From a virus, in the IMG/VR virus record IMGVR_UViG_3300035034_001216, positions 1 to 64,000 of that record: 64,000 nucleotides of DNA, one strand, 5' to 3'. Position numbers and translations under genes: made by a program. Of the stretch, positions 18,122 to 28,392 are shown in pieces. Below the pieces are notes generated by a model, which ran no database searches, was not told the DNA's origin, and saw only the letters and a list, made by a program, of their open reading frames with translations. Position 1 is the first letter of the stretch. The number at the start of each line of letters is the position of its first letter.

Positions 18122-21100
18122 ATTTTTTGATCAAGATGATTTAAGTTATTTCGACGAAGGAACTACGAATTATGATCAAGAACCAAGAAGAAAAAATCCT
18201 TCTCAGTTATTAGGACAGAATGTTGTTCCCGGACAAGGACTTGGTTCGCCGTATGTATTTTCTTTTCAAGGAGAAGCGTTAGATGCATTCACACCTTATC
18301 TTGGTAAAAATATTAGGCCTGACAGTGATCCCGTTGAAGATAGAGCTCAAGCTCAAAGCGCAGGTGAAAGATGGTTAAATGCAGCAGGTAGATTTGCTCC
18401 AGCAGTTGTTGGTAAAACATTACAATCTGCCGGTAACATATTAGGGCTACCTGCAATTGCTGTTACTGGTGATATTAACACAATGATTGACAATCCTATT
18501 GTTAATCTTGGTAGAGCTATGGAAAATTATATGGATGAGTCGCTCCCCATATATCAGAAAAAAGTTTATACACAAGGATCGTTTACTGAAAAATTAGGAA
18601 CATCAGAGTTCTGGACTATTGACTTCATGGATGGTCTGGAATTTCTTACGTCTGCTTACGCTACATCTTTAGGTGTTGGAGCAGCAGTTAAAGGTATTGG
18701 TACTAAAGCTTTGCAAAATAGTATTACTAATATTAATAAAGTACATAAGACTCGTTTAGCTGAAAAACTTATACAGCAAAAGGTAACTGATGCTGCTCAG
18801 ATAGCTTATATGACCGAGTTTGGTTTAACAACTGCTTTGAATACCGTAGGAGAAGCAGGTATTGAAGCTCGGGAAATGAGAGATCAATTGCTTCAACAAG
18901 GAGCTAGTATGGAAGTAGCTACTAAAGCTGCTTCAAATGTCGCTATTCAAAACGTAGGGGCATTGTTATTATCTAATGCATGGCAGAGTAGATTGTTCAT
19001 GGGTAGTCCTATAAGTAAAGCATCGCGTTTGAAAGAAATGCAGAAAGCTTTTAACAAAACAGCTGGTAAGAAAGCTGGGGAAATGGTAACTTTACAACAG
19101 TTACAAAAAGGTGCCGAAGGAATTAAAACAAATTTAGGTAGAGAGTTTTTAAAACAAGGATCTATATCTGCAGTTACAGAAGGTGTATGGGAAGAGAATG
19201 TACAGACTGCTATTCAGATAGTAAATGAAGATAACGCTTTACATAATCCCGATTATTTAAATCAGAACGCGGTAAACCTGATGGGTAACATTGCTCATCA
19301 GATGGTTGATAACTTTACAGAAACAGAAGGTCAGTCTTCTATATTTCTAGGAGCAATGTTAGGTTTATTTGGTGCTGCAGGTTCTTCTATTAGAGACACT
19401 CGCAATTTAAAAAATGTAGATCAAAAGGTTTTAGAATCAATTGCAAGCGCAGAGTCTATGAATTGGGGGAACTTATCTTCATTCTTAAAAACTAAAAAAG
19501 ATGAGAAAGGTAATACTATTTTTGATACAGATGAAAACGGAGATGTAATTGCAGATCCATTCAATGCTGCTTTATTAACCTTTAAGCTTTTAGAAGACAA
19601 GTCTCTTTATGATTCTAATATGGCAGCCATTGCTCAAGAAGATGAAACTGCTCATAGAATATTAAGTCAAATGACATTGGCTAGAGATTTTTTCAGACAC
19701 TCAGGAGATAAAAGTGATATAGATTTTTTTAACGCTAAAAAAGATATACTAACCGTTGGGGAAGAAGAAGGGTATGAAGGTCAGATTAGAGAATTTCAAA
19801 GAAAATATTTACCTAAGTTAGCGAAATTAGCTGCTATTACAAAAGATATGGCTCCTATTAAAGGCGTATCTGAGGATGTAAATAAAACTATACAGGCAGC
19901 TACTTACTATCAAGGCGCAATGCAGTTTATAATAGATGAACTCATAGCAGAACAAAGTAAACTTGTATCCAATACAGGTACTCCATTAGATGAAGAATAT
20001 AATTCTAAAGTTAATAAGCGTTTAGAATTCTTAAAAACATTAAAAGAAGACAGTGAAAATAGATTTGAAAAGCTTACAGATCAAGATGTAATTAGAGATC
20101 TTGATAAAAAAGGTGCTTTTGATAGAAGAGCTCTTGACACAAGAATGAAAGAAATAGAAGAGCTTGAAACTAAACTTGGTCAAACTACAGATTTAAAAGA
20201 AAAGCTTAAACTTGAAGAAGAGTTAGAACAAAAACGTAGTACCTTTAATTATGAGTCTTACTTAGAATCTCAAAAGTACGGAATACTTTTTGGAAGAAAT
20301 AAAGAAAAACAAATAATCACAAGTGCAAAGCCACCTATCTTTTTTGATATAAATGTTGATGAGGCTAAACAAGCAAGACAAAATGAGGGAGGAATAAGTT
20401 CAAGCGGACTATCTAAAGTAGAGATGGCTATGTTTGAAGTTGGTACATCATACGCTTTAAGAGAGGAAATTGATGAGAATTTAAAAAAGATAACAGAAGA
20501 TGAGTCATCCTCGCTGGCTGAAAAAATGTCTAAGATAGATGCATTTCTTACAACTGTTGAAGGTTATGTTAGTTCTAAAAATTCTAATTACTTTGGTGAC
20601 CCCACAGGACAAATTGATTCTATCAGAGCTTTAAAGAATGATATAAAAGAAATTGAAGATGAGATCAATAATATTATTCTTCAACTAAATAAAGCAAAAC
20701 AAGCTGTCCTTCAGAATGATGATCCTATTATAGTTACACAGGAACTGACAGGTATAGATCAAGAAGGTAACATTGTAGATGAGGAAAGGGTGGCTTCTAT
20801 AGAAAGAGTTACATCTAAACCAACAACTGAATTAAAGCAAGCATTAGATGAAGCTTTCGAACAAGAAGATATTGAGGGTTATGCGAAGACTATAGATAAT
20901 GTAATTAAAGGTATTACTATATTCAATAATATTCCTATTAAAATAAATCAGTTAAATAATAAAGTTGATAACGTAACTGATGCATATGTAGAGAGTGTTC
21001 AACGAATTCAAGATTATACTGGTCAAAAAACTAAATTAGTTCAAGGAGATATTTACGGTTATGATAATTACTTTGATGCTATTATAACTGAAGAAGAGAT

Positions 21101-24100
21101 TAGTTCTTTAGAAACTAAAGCTGAAAACTATAAAGATCCTAATAAAGTTAATAGAGTATCAGATGTAGAAAAAGACATTAATATAGTAAAAGGAGGTATA
21201 GGTTATTATGTTAATAGATCTGCACAAGAATCCTCTAATCAAGAAGACAATAACAGGTTTTTAAAAGAATTTAAAGAACTGTTAAAAGAGCTTGAAAAAG
21301 GACTTAAAGTAGTTGAGGATAATGAAGAAAAGAATAAAGCAAAGCTTCTAAGAATTAAAGAAGACATTGCTGAAGAGAAATGGAATGGTCTTGGAAGAGA
21401 TAAGGATGGTAAAGTCGTAGATAAAGATATTGATGCTTGGTTAAGTAAAAATCTACCAGAAGAAGAAGGTAAATTATCATATGTTGATATTGTAGCTAAA
21501 GCAGAAAAAGATAATTGGAATCCTATTTATGCATCCTATATTTACTCTGAGATAAACAAAAGAAAGAAGCAAACTGGATTTAAGAAACTTTTAAATAAGA
21601 AATTAAACCAAGCAACTAATAATGCTTTAAATGAATTAAGAAGTTTAGGTGAGGAAGCTTATAACGGCGTATGGGAAGTATTAAACTATCAGGGTGATCA
21701 ATTACTACCTGCTTATAGAAAGAACCCCAGATCAACTCTCTATTCGCTATTTAAAGTTACGGATTTCTTCTTAGATGTGTATCCTTTAGATGCACCCGGC
21801 AATAGTAATGTAAGTAATTATTTAACTTCTAATTCTGTTAGTGACTTTGACATTAACAATAGTGATAAAAAATTAAAAGGATTAATAACAAATCATTTAA
21901 AAGGAGTTGCTTATGCAGAAGCTATAAATTTAGTGTCTTCTAATCAAAACTTAGTAAGTAGAATTAATACTGAAAAAGCTCTTACGGAGCTATTAGATAG
22001 AAATGATTTTGCTCCTACTCCAAACCAAGTAGATGCTATTAGATCCGCTTATTCATTCTTTTTAGCTGATAACAAGAAAGGACTATTTGGTAACACAGCA
22101 GTGTTGGGTGGGGTAACAGGTTCTGGTAAAACAAAAGTATTTGTAGATTGGGTTAAGAATTTATTAACAATAGACAACGATAATATATTTGCTTTAGGTC
22201 ATACAGAGAATAGTACTATGACTATTAATGCTGAAGTTCCTAATGCAAATAAGGAGGGACGAAGTATTATGGATTTTGTTCCACCAAACGTTCTTGATGG
22301 AAGTGATAACTTAACACCTCAGCAAGTAACTGAGATAGCAAAAACATTTCCTGAGAATATTGAGTTGTTTATAATGGATGAGGCATTTGCTTTGACTGCT
22401 ACTGCAATGCTAAGTTTTTCAAGACTTACTACTGAGTACAATAGATTAAATGAAAGTAAGGCTAAATTTGTAGTATTAGGAGATCCCTCTCAGCTTACTA
22501 TTGAAGCATTAGATTCTATATCAGGAATAGGTAGTAAGGGTAGCACTTCTAATTTCTTAGAAGACTCTGGCTTACGAGCAGAAGATGTTTCAAAAGGATT
22601 TATCAATCTTACATTTTTACCGTTCCTATCTATAAATTATAGAAGTAATAACTTTGCAATTGCAAATGCTCAAACGCAATATGTAGGAAAACAAAGTATA
22701 CCTGAGAACTTAAGCTTTCAGTCCTCTGACAAACCTCTTACCTCAAAAGCTCCTTATGGAGCACACTCTGTTGATACTAAAGATCAAGTCTTACAAGTAT
22801 TAGCTAACAACTTAGGGAATGGTAGGACAAAGTTAGTTATAACAGAAACTACGGGTGATGCTCAGAGAATAGTTGATGACCTTGGTAAGAGTCAAATGGC
22901 TAAGAAGGTTGGTAAGGAATTTGAAGTTAGAGTAATGGCGGCTATTGATGCGCAAGGAGATGAGGCTCAAGAAGTTTATATTCTTGTTAGTCCTGATGCA
23001 GCAGTTAACTCAAAAACTTATAATAAACCAATTCCTTTATCAGTAAGGAAAGTGATCAGAAATACTGGTGGTAAAAAAGAACTTACATACGGAGCATATA
23101 ATACTATTATGTATATGTTAATAGGTCGTGCTATGGATTATGTAGTACTACCTGCTGTAGCAAAAGGAACTATTAAACAAAAAGTCACTGACAATGCTGC
23201 CACTAATATACAGCAATTTAAAATAGGTATAAAAGAAAACAAAGATGAATATGTTGCTCAACTAAACGAAGAAGGTAGAATACTAGAAAGTTTAACGGGT
23301 TTAAAAAGTAAGCCAATAAATGTAAATACTAAATCATCAACTGAAACTACTAATAACCCGGAAGAAACGGAAGAAACGGAAGAGTCTCAAGAAGGTGCTA
23401 AATCTTACAAAAAAGAAGACACTGTTCTAGAGGAGCAATTAGGTGAGGATGATGATATAGAAGAAGGTACTACTGTGATTGTTGGAGAACAATCTCTTGC
23501 GAAACCCGGGGAAGAAAGTAGGAATGAAGAGTTCTCAGATCAAACCGAAACTAAAGAGGAAGGTAGAGCTGTAATGCTTGCTGACAATGAAAAGTCAGAA
23601 ACAGAAGAAGGTAATGAAAGTACTATACAAGAAGTACCAAACACATTAGTTAATATTGATTCTGAGAAAGGACCTTGGGATATGAAAATAGAACACCCTG
23701 TTTCTTTAAATATAAAGCAAATAGAAGAGTTACAACTACAGGGTGAAGAACTTGAAGGTAAACAGGTTTATTTTGCAAAGATAGCTACTGGTAAGAAAAA
23801 TGGCTTTGCAATAAAAGTTTATTATCCTATTAGACCTGTAAGTGGTAAAGGAAGTAGAGATAATGAGTTTCTTGAAATTGGTGAGATTAGTGCCGAGACT
23901 TTTAAATCTATTGCAGGTCAACATTTAAATAAAAACTTAAAAGTTAATAAACGTTCTACAGGACGAGGTAAAAATATTATATTTGATAGCATAGATAATC
24001 TGATTCCCGCTACTGTTAACTATGCATCTACGGCTAGAATTTTTTATCAAGACAAACCTATAGATCCAAATCCAAAAGTAGCGTTAAGAACAACATTGGA

Positions 24101-26462
24101 TATAATTCAAAATACATTCTTTAAACGAGAGCAAGTAGATAATAAAGAAATTGAGAGTGAGATAGTAATTGCAACTCAAAAAAATACTGATAGTCAAAAG
24201 AATACACATCCTGCTTTTGAAGTAAAACGTAATTACCAATTAGGTGCTCCTTATTTGTACATAAGTGCTGGTAACTCTAAATTCGTTGCAAGACTTAGTA
24301 TGCAAGCTCTAACTAGTACAGACCCTGAATCTAAAATTTTATTAGACTACTTAGATAATGTAGATCAATTAGAGGCTAGAGCTAAAGATGCTGGATTTGA
24401 TATTCAGATGGGAACTAAAGAATTCTCTACATTAGTTAAAATTGCAAGAACTTGGAACAGTATATCTGTAAGACCAAAGAAAGAACATTATGATGATGAT
24501 AACAATAGTAAGTATTATATTAGAAGGTTTAGAGGCTGGAAAGATAACATAGATTTAAAAGATAGTAAAAAAGCTGGTGTATCCGAAGAGTTTGTAATGA
24601 ATAATTTAGAGCTTATAAATAAATTATATATTGCTACACACTCCGTTTCTGTTTTTAATAAAGTTGTTACTCGTGAAGAATATGAAGACAAGTTTAGAGA
24701 TAAATGGGATGCGGTAGAAAGAGGTGATGGTAAGTTTACTCTTACAAGAACTGATAGTTCAACAGGACATATAGATCACTATATGGAGTTTAGAAAAACT
24801 CAAGTTAAATCTTCTGCTCTATCTGCTTTATATAAATTAGTTGTAGCAAATCAATTTGAAAATGAAGATGACATAGATGAAAAGACTGGGGAGGTTACTA
24901 AATCTAAACAAGCTAATGATTTTATAAAAGCCGTTAGATATAAAGTTAAAAATAGAGCTTCAAGAAAAGCTTTCAATCCATCAGGACTTTTACCTCAATC
25001 TCTTTTAAATTCCGAAAACATTCTATACAAAATTATAAGAGATAGATTTTTTAGATTAAAAAAGAAAAGCGGTTTTGGAGGATTACCTGATATTTCTAAT
25101 GATGAAATTGACGAGAATAATTATAAAGACTATATTAAAATTCTTGAAGACTTTGTAAAGAAATATAAAAACTTAGATACTGCTGAAATTACTAAGTCTA
25201 TAAATGATATAAAAAAGTACGAAGAAGACTACCCTCAAACAAAAATGACATCTCAAAATTTAAGAGATCTTTTACAGTTTGATGAGAATGGTATATCTAG
25301 TTTCGGTGACGGTACTTATTTAAGAAAACCTTTATTTATAAGAACAGTTGATTATTGGAGTGATAAAGATAAAACACAAAACTTTGAAGATTTAATAGAC
25401 AAAGCTTCTAAAGTTTTAACATCAAACGTCAGTGGTGCTCAAGCTACAGAACTTTATGTACGTATCAGTCCTGACAATACTACACAAACAGAAACGCAGC
25501 CTACAGAGACAGAAACTACGGAAGAGGATGATACTGGCCAAGATGATATTCCTGATAGCTTTGATGGCTTTCTTGATGATGATGATAATACAGAAAGAGG
25601 GTTTACTGAAGAAGTTACTAACCCTAGTCAAATTAGTATGGAGCAAGCTAAGGCAATTGCTCAAAGAATCATACCGGGAATTACAGACTCACAATTAGAG
25701 TTTGTACAGATGCATTTATTAAATTCTAAGATGGATTATAACGGTGCTAACAAAAGACTTGGAATGATGAAAGGTAATATGATTAAGCTAGGTCTTGTAG
25801 AAAGTACGGAGAAAGATCCTAAAGTTTATGAGCAAGTAGCTTATCATGAACTTATGCACTTGTTATGGAACTATTACATACCTTATAGCACTAAGAAAAA
25901 AGTTATTGCTTGGATGGCAAATGAGTATCCTGAAACACAGTCAATGAACCATATTGATCTCGATGAGTTCATTTCTAGAAAGTTTCAAGACTATAGACCT
26001 GAAGAAAAAGAACAAGGTAATTTGTTACAAAGACTATTTGATAAATTTATTTCTTGGTTTAATCTTTTGAATACTAAAGAAAAATCGTTATATTCGTTAT
26101 TCGAAGAAATACATCAGGGCAAATATTCAACAAGAAAAGATTATTCTTCGTCTGAGTTTAAGCAAATAACTAAAGAGTATAACACAAAAATTACTCAGAA
26201 GTTAAATGAACTTGTAAAAGAAAAAGAAATTGATAAAGAATGTAAAGGTGGTATTGGAGGTATATTTAAAGCTAAAGATGGTTTCTCTAATGGATTAACT
26301 AAAGGTGGTAAATGGAAAGTATTAAAAAGATTTAAAGGTAAGTCACATGAACAAGGAGGAATAGATATCACAGTAAGCAAAAGCGGAATAAAGATGAGTA
26401 AGTCTGAGGGCCTAATAGAAGCTAAGTATGGTCTTGTAATACCAAACAAAAGTTATGATTAA
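18108..26462 (+). CDS. Giant virion protein with SF1 helicase and zinc-metalloprotease-like motif
   Basis: This 2,784-residue protein begins with a region of small-residue-rich, membrane-active-looking helices (about 90-430). Long coiled-coil stretches occupy about 450-1150. A superfamily 1 helicase follows: GGVTGSGKT at about 1333 (motif I), IMDEAF at about 1419 (motif II), VLGDPSQL at about 1454 (motif III), NYRSNN at about 1510, AIDAQGDEAQEV (motif V-like) and LIGRAMDYVVL (motif VI-like). This is the RecD/Dda/Pif1-type set. An acidic linker follows, then HELMH at about 2579, a zinc-protease-type site. Near the end SHEQGGIDI resembles a motif I recall from phage structural proteins. The protein is probably packaged and ejected; the enzyme motifs are seen, the role is inferred. 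Confidence 0.8.
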   Translation: MGNIKFFDQDDLSYFDEGTTNYDQEPRRKNPSQLLGQNVVPGQGLGSPYVFSFQGEALDAFTPYLGKNIRPDSDPVEDRAQAQSAGERWLNAAGRFAPAVVGKTLQSAGNILGLPAIAVTGDINTMIDNPIVNLGRAMENYMDESLPIYQKKVYTQGSFTEKLGTSEFWTIDFMDGLEFLTSAYATSLGVGAAVKGIGTKALQNSITNINKVHKTRLAEKLIQQKVTDAAQIAYMTEFGLTTALNTVGEAGIEAREMRDQLLQQGASMEVATKAASNVAIQNVGALLLSNAWQSRLFMGSPISKASRLKEMQKAFNKTAGKKAGEMVTLQQLQKGAEGIKTNLGREFLKQGSISAVTEGVWEENVQTAIQIVNEDNALHNPDYLNQNAVNLMGNIAHQMVDNFTETEGQSSIFLGAMLGLFGAAGSSIRDTRNLKNVDQKVLESIASAESMNWGNLSSFLKTKKDEKGNTIFDTDENGDVIADPFNAALLTFKLLEDKSLYDSNMAAIAQEDETAHRILSQMTLARDFFRHSGDKSDIDFFNAKKDILTVGEEEGYEGQIREFQRKYLPKLAKLAAITKDMAPIKGVSEDVNKTIQAATYYQGAMQFIIDELIAEQSKLVSNTGTPLDEEYNSKVNKRLEFLKTLKEDSENRFEKLTDQDVIRDLDKKGAFDRRALDTRMKEIEELETKLGQTTDLKEKLKLEEELEQKRSTFNYESYLESQKYGILFGRNKEKQIITSAKPPIFFDINVDEAKQARQNEGGISSSGLSKVEMAMFEVGTSYALREEIDENLKKITEDESSSLAEKMSKIDAFLTTVEGYVSSKNSNYFGDPTGQIDSIRALKNDIKEIEDEINNIILQLNKAKQAVLQNDDPIIVTQELTGIDQEGNIVDEERVASIERVTSKPTTELKQALDEAFEQEDIEGYAKTIDNVIKGITIFNNIPIKINQLNNKVDNVTDAYVESVQRIQDYTGQKTKLVQGDIYGYDNYFDAIITEEEISSLETKAENYKDPNKVNRVSDVEKDINIVKGGIGYYVNRSAQESSNQEDNNRFLKEFKELLKELEKGLKVVEDNEEKNKAKLLRIKEDIAEEKWNGLGRDKDGKVVDKDIDAWLSKNLPEEEGKLSYVDIVAKAEKDNWNPIYASYIYSEINKRKKQTGFKKLLNKKLNQATNNALNELRSLGEEAYNGVWEVLNYQGDQLLPAYRKNPRSTLYSLFKVTDFFLDVYPLDAPGNSNVSNYLTSNSVSDFDINNSDKKLKGLITNHLKGVAYAEAINLVSSNQNLVSRINTEKALTELLDRNDFAPTPNQVDAIRSAYSFFLADNKKGLFGNTAVLGGVTGSGKTKVFVDWVKNLLTIDNDNIFALGHTENSTMTINAEVPNANKEGRSIMDFVPPNVLDGSDNLTPQQVTEIAKTFPENIELFIMDEAFALTATAMLSFSRLTTEYNRLNESKAKFVVLGDPSQLTIEALDSISGIGSKGSTSNFLEDSGLRAEDVSKGFINLTFLPFLSINYRSNNFAIANAQTQYVGKQSIPENLSFQSSDKPLTSKAPYGAHSVDTKDQVLQVLANNLGNGRTKLVITETTGDAQRIVDDLGKSQMAKKVGKEFEVRVMAAIDAQGDEAQEVYILVSPDAAVNSKTYNKPIPLSVRKVIRNTGGKKELTYGAYNTIMYMLIGRAMDYVVLPAVAKGTIKQKVTDNAATNIQQFKIGIKENKDEYVAQLNEEGRILESLTGLKSKPINVNTKSSTETTNNPEETEETEESQEGAKSYKKEDTVLEEQLGEDDDIEEGTTVIVGEQSLAKPGEESRNEEFSDQTETKEEGRAVMLADNEKSETEEGNESTIQEVPNTLVNIDSEKGPWDMKIEHPVSLNIKQIEELQLQGEELEGKQVYFAKIATGKKNGFAIKVYYPIRPVSGKGSRDNEFLEIGEISAETFKSIAGQHLNKNLKVNKRSTGRGKNIIFDSIDNLIPATVNYASTARIFYQDKPIDPNPKVALRTTLDIIQNTFFKREQVDNKEIESEIVIATQKNTDSQKNTHPAFEVKRNYQLGAPYLYISAGNSKFVARLSMQALTSTDPESKILLDYLDNVDQLEARAKDAGFDIQMGTKEFSTLVKIARTWNSISVRPKKEHYDDDNNSKYYIRRFRGWKDNIDLKDSKKAGVSEEFVMNNLELINKLYIATHSVSVFNKVVTREEYEDKFRDKWDAVERGDGKFTLTRTDSSTGHIDHYMEFRKTQVKSSALSALYKLVVANQFENEDDIDEKTGEVTKSKQANDFIKAVRYKVKNRASRKAFNPSGLLPQSLLNSENILYKIIRDRFFRLKKKSGFGGLPDISNDEIDENNYKDYIKILEDFVKKYKNLDTAEITKSINDIKKYEEDYPQTKMTSQNLRDLLQFDENGISSFGDGTYLRKPLFIRTVDYWSDKDKTQNFEDLIDKASKVLTSNVSGAQATELYVRISPDNTTQTETQPTETETTEEDDTGQDDIPDSFDGFLDDDDNTERGFTEEVTNPSQISMEQAKAIAQRIIPGITDSQLEFVQMHLLNSKMDYNGANKRLGMMKGNMIKLGLVESTEKDPKVYEQVAYHELMHLLWNYYIPYSTKKKVIAWMANEYPETQSMNHIDLDEFISRKFQDYRPEEKEQGNLLQRLFDKFISWFNLLNTKEKSLYSLFEEIHQGKYSTRKDYSSSEFKQITKEYNTKITQKLNELVKEKEIDKECKGGIGGIFKAKDGFSNGLTKGGKWKVLKRFKGKSHEQGGIDITVSKSGIKMSKSEGLIEAKYGLVIPNKSYD

Positions 26463-28389
26463 GATAGAAGTAGAAGGGTCCGAACTAGCTCTTCAAAATT
26501 CAAATGGAGATGTGGCTATCATACCTAAAAAATATAGGAGAGAAGCTGAAGACATGCTTAAAGAAGGATGTTACGATTGTCTTGACGATCTAATCAGTAC
26601 GTTGCCCGGAGCTAGTAATTATGCTCAGGACGGTACTCTTATAACTGATCCTCCACCTGTTAATCAAAATAACCCTGTAAACTTATCGCCAGTAGATATC
26701 GTTGCTGATAAGAATACTAAACAAGATCTACCTTTCTATTCAGATTTAAGTGAAGAAGAAAAACGTATGATGCCTCAGGATAATGTAATAGGTAGAGGTA
26801 TACGTCATAAAGCTCGTGAAGGTAAAGGTTTAGATGGTCAAGACATGGTAGACTTTACTAAAGGAATGATGTTTGGTGCTTTTAATAATGCAGGTCAGAT
26901 ACTTCAAACGCCACAATCATTAATGGTTGAAGGTATAGAACAAGCTAGAGGGAATGCCTATGATTATAATGTAGCATTACCAAACATTGGTAGCTATGAT
27001 TCTAATCAAAGAGTACCTTCTGATACTTTCTTAAAAGACGAACCCGGAGCTATTCAATTTGCTGGTGATATGTTATTAGATCCTACAGCCGCTGTAGGTG
27101 GAGCACTTGGAGCTCTTTCTAAAACTAGTAAAGCATCTAAAGCTACTAGGCTAGTAGATGATATAATACCTGAAGGTAAAGCTTCTAAAGTTATATCACC
27201 TGACCCAGATAAAGAGTTATTAAAAGCGATGCCCGAAGAAGGAGTGGTAAAGGAATTACAGAAAGATGATTATGGAAATACAAATGCTGAGTTTCAAAAA
27301 ACACTGAATGTAGATAAAGTTTTAGATGTGGATAATGTCAATATTGAAAAAGTAAGTGATCAGCTTAATAAAAAATATAATTTAGATCTTTATGGTGGTA
27401 AACAAGACTTTAAACCAATGAAACCAGAAGATATTCAAGACGCTTTAGAATTAAAGTATAAAGATAAAACCGCTAAAATAATAAAGAAAATTAGTTTAGA
27501 TGATCTCCCAACGGTTGATGAAAATTTTAAATTTGTTAGTAAACCTAAAAACAAGAGTAGTGAAAGGTTTAATTTAGATGAGGAATATTTTACAAATCTA
27601 AAAGAAAAATATAGAAAAGAATTTGAAAAAGTAATAGGTGTTGAAGATAAAACGACTAGACCAAATAATACAGATAAAGCAGAAGATTTCGAAACTAATT
27701 ATTCTGAAAAAGATTTAGGGTTATATGTAAAGTTTAAAGAAGCAGAAAATTTAGAAACGCTAGAAATGATTAGATCTAAAAAGCTTGAAAAAATTAATAA
27801 AGCTTTTATTGACAAACATAAGTTAGATAGTAATTTTTCTAAAGAAGAAGAAATATTAATAGACTCATATACTAGAGGGTATGACACTCAAATAAATAAC
27901 AGATATGATCATTTAAAAGGGTCTAATGTTCAAACTAATTTTTATAATAAAATGGTTGCTCCGAAATTAGAAGCTGTTATTAAAAAAAATCAATTAAAAG
28001 CTGAAGAGATTTTTAAAAGAAGTCTTGGTAATCATAAAACAGTTATAGAAAGAAATGGCAAACTTATTGAAGGTCGATTTAATGATCTTCAAGTTGGAGA
28101 TATTTACAATCCTGACAGTTTTACTTCAGCAGCTTTAGAGGAAGGTAATTATAACGGATCAAGTGCACGTGAATTAGAAATAGTAGCTCCTAAAGGTCAA
28201 TCAGTTTTGTTTCCAAACTCAAGCGGTGTTAAAAATTATGAGCAGGAATTAGAAATTATTTTACCTCAAAAATTAAAGTATGAAGTTATTGAAAAAAATG
28301 GCAACAATATCAAAACTAAAATAATAAATCCTTATGTATTATTACCACTTATAGCAGGTCCCGGCGCTGCTGAAATGTTAAACGAATAA
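26455..28389 (+). CDS. Cargo protein with C-terminal ADP-ribosyltransferase-like domain
   Basis: The 644-residue product overlaps the preceding giant gene by 8 bases. Its N-terminus (GSELALQNSNGDVAIIPKK) is of a type that in many phages continues the HEQGGI-containing domain found at the end of the upstream protein. A small-residue-rich helix (about 200-235) may touch membranes. The last 110 residues look like an ADP-ribosyltransferase: SFTSAAL at about 555 (STS-like), ELEIVAPKGQ at about 573, and YEQELEIILP at about 594 with the ExE catalytic pair, followed by a terminal strand. Such enzymes transfer ADP-ribose from NAD, as T4 Alt does after ejection. The Arg of the first motif is not certain. 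Targeting of a host protein is inferred. Confidence 0.65.
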   Translation: MIKIEVEGSELALQNSNGDVAIIPKKYRREAEDMLKEGCYDCLDDLISTLPGASNYAQDGTLITDPPPVNQNNPVNLSPVDIVADKNTKQDLPFYSDLSEEEKRMMPQDNVIGRGIRHKAREGKGLDGQDMVDFTKGMMFGAFNNAGQILQTPQSLMVEGIEQARGNAYDYNVALPNIGSYDSNQRVPSDTFLKDEPGAIQFAGDMLLDPTAAVGGALGALSKTSKASKATRLVDDIIPEGKASKVISPDPDKELLKAMPEEGVVKELQKDDYGNTNAEFQKTLNVDKVLDVDNVNIEKVSDQLNKKYNLDLYGGKQDFKPMKPEDIQDALELKYKDKTAKIIKKISLDDLPTVDENFKFVSKPKNKSSERFNLDEEYFTNLKEKYRKEFEKVIGVEDKTTRPNNTDKAEDFETNYSEKDLGLYVKFKEAENLETLEMIRSKKLEKINKAFIDKHKLDSNFSKEEEILIDSYTRGYDTQINNRYDHLKGSNVQTNFYNKMVAPKLEAVIKKNQLKAEEIFKRSLGNHKTVIERNGKLIEGRFNDLQVGDIYNPDSFTSAALEEGNYNGSSARELEIVAPKGQSVLFPNSSGVKNYEQELEIILPQKLKYEVIEKNGNNIKTKIINPYVLLPLIAGPGAAEMLNE

Positions 28390-28392
28390 AAT

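Noticed and set aside
23350-23400. Short GAAGAAACG repeats in the first giant gene as a recombination site
   Set aside because: They encode an acidic Glu/Thr linker between domains, which explains them as coding low complexity.
25432-25698. Plus-strand 88-codon frame inside the first giant gene
   Set aside because: It lies wholly inside a strongly supported gene in another frame, is low complexity, and has no motif; a shadow frame.
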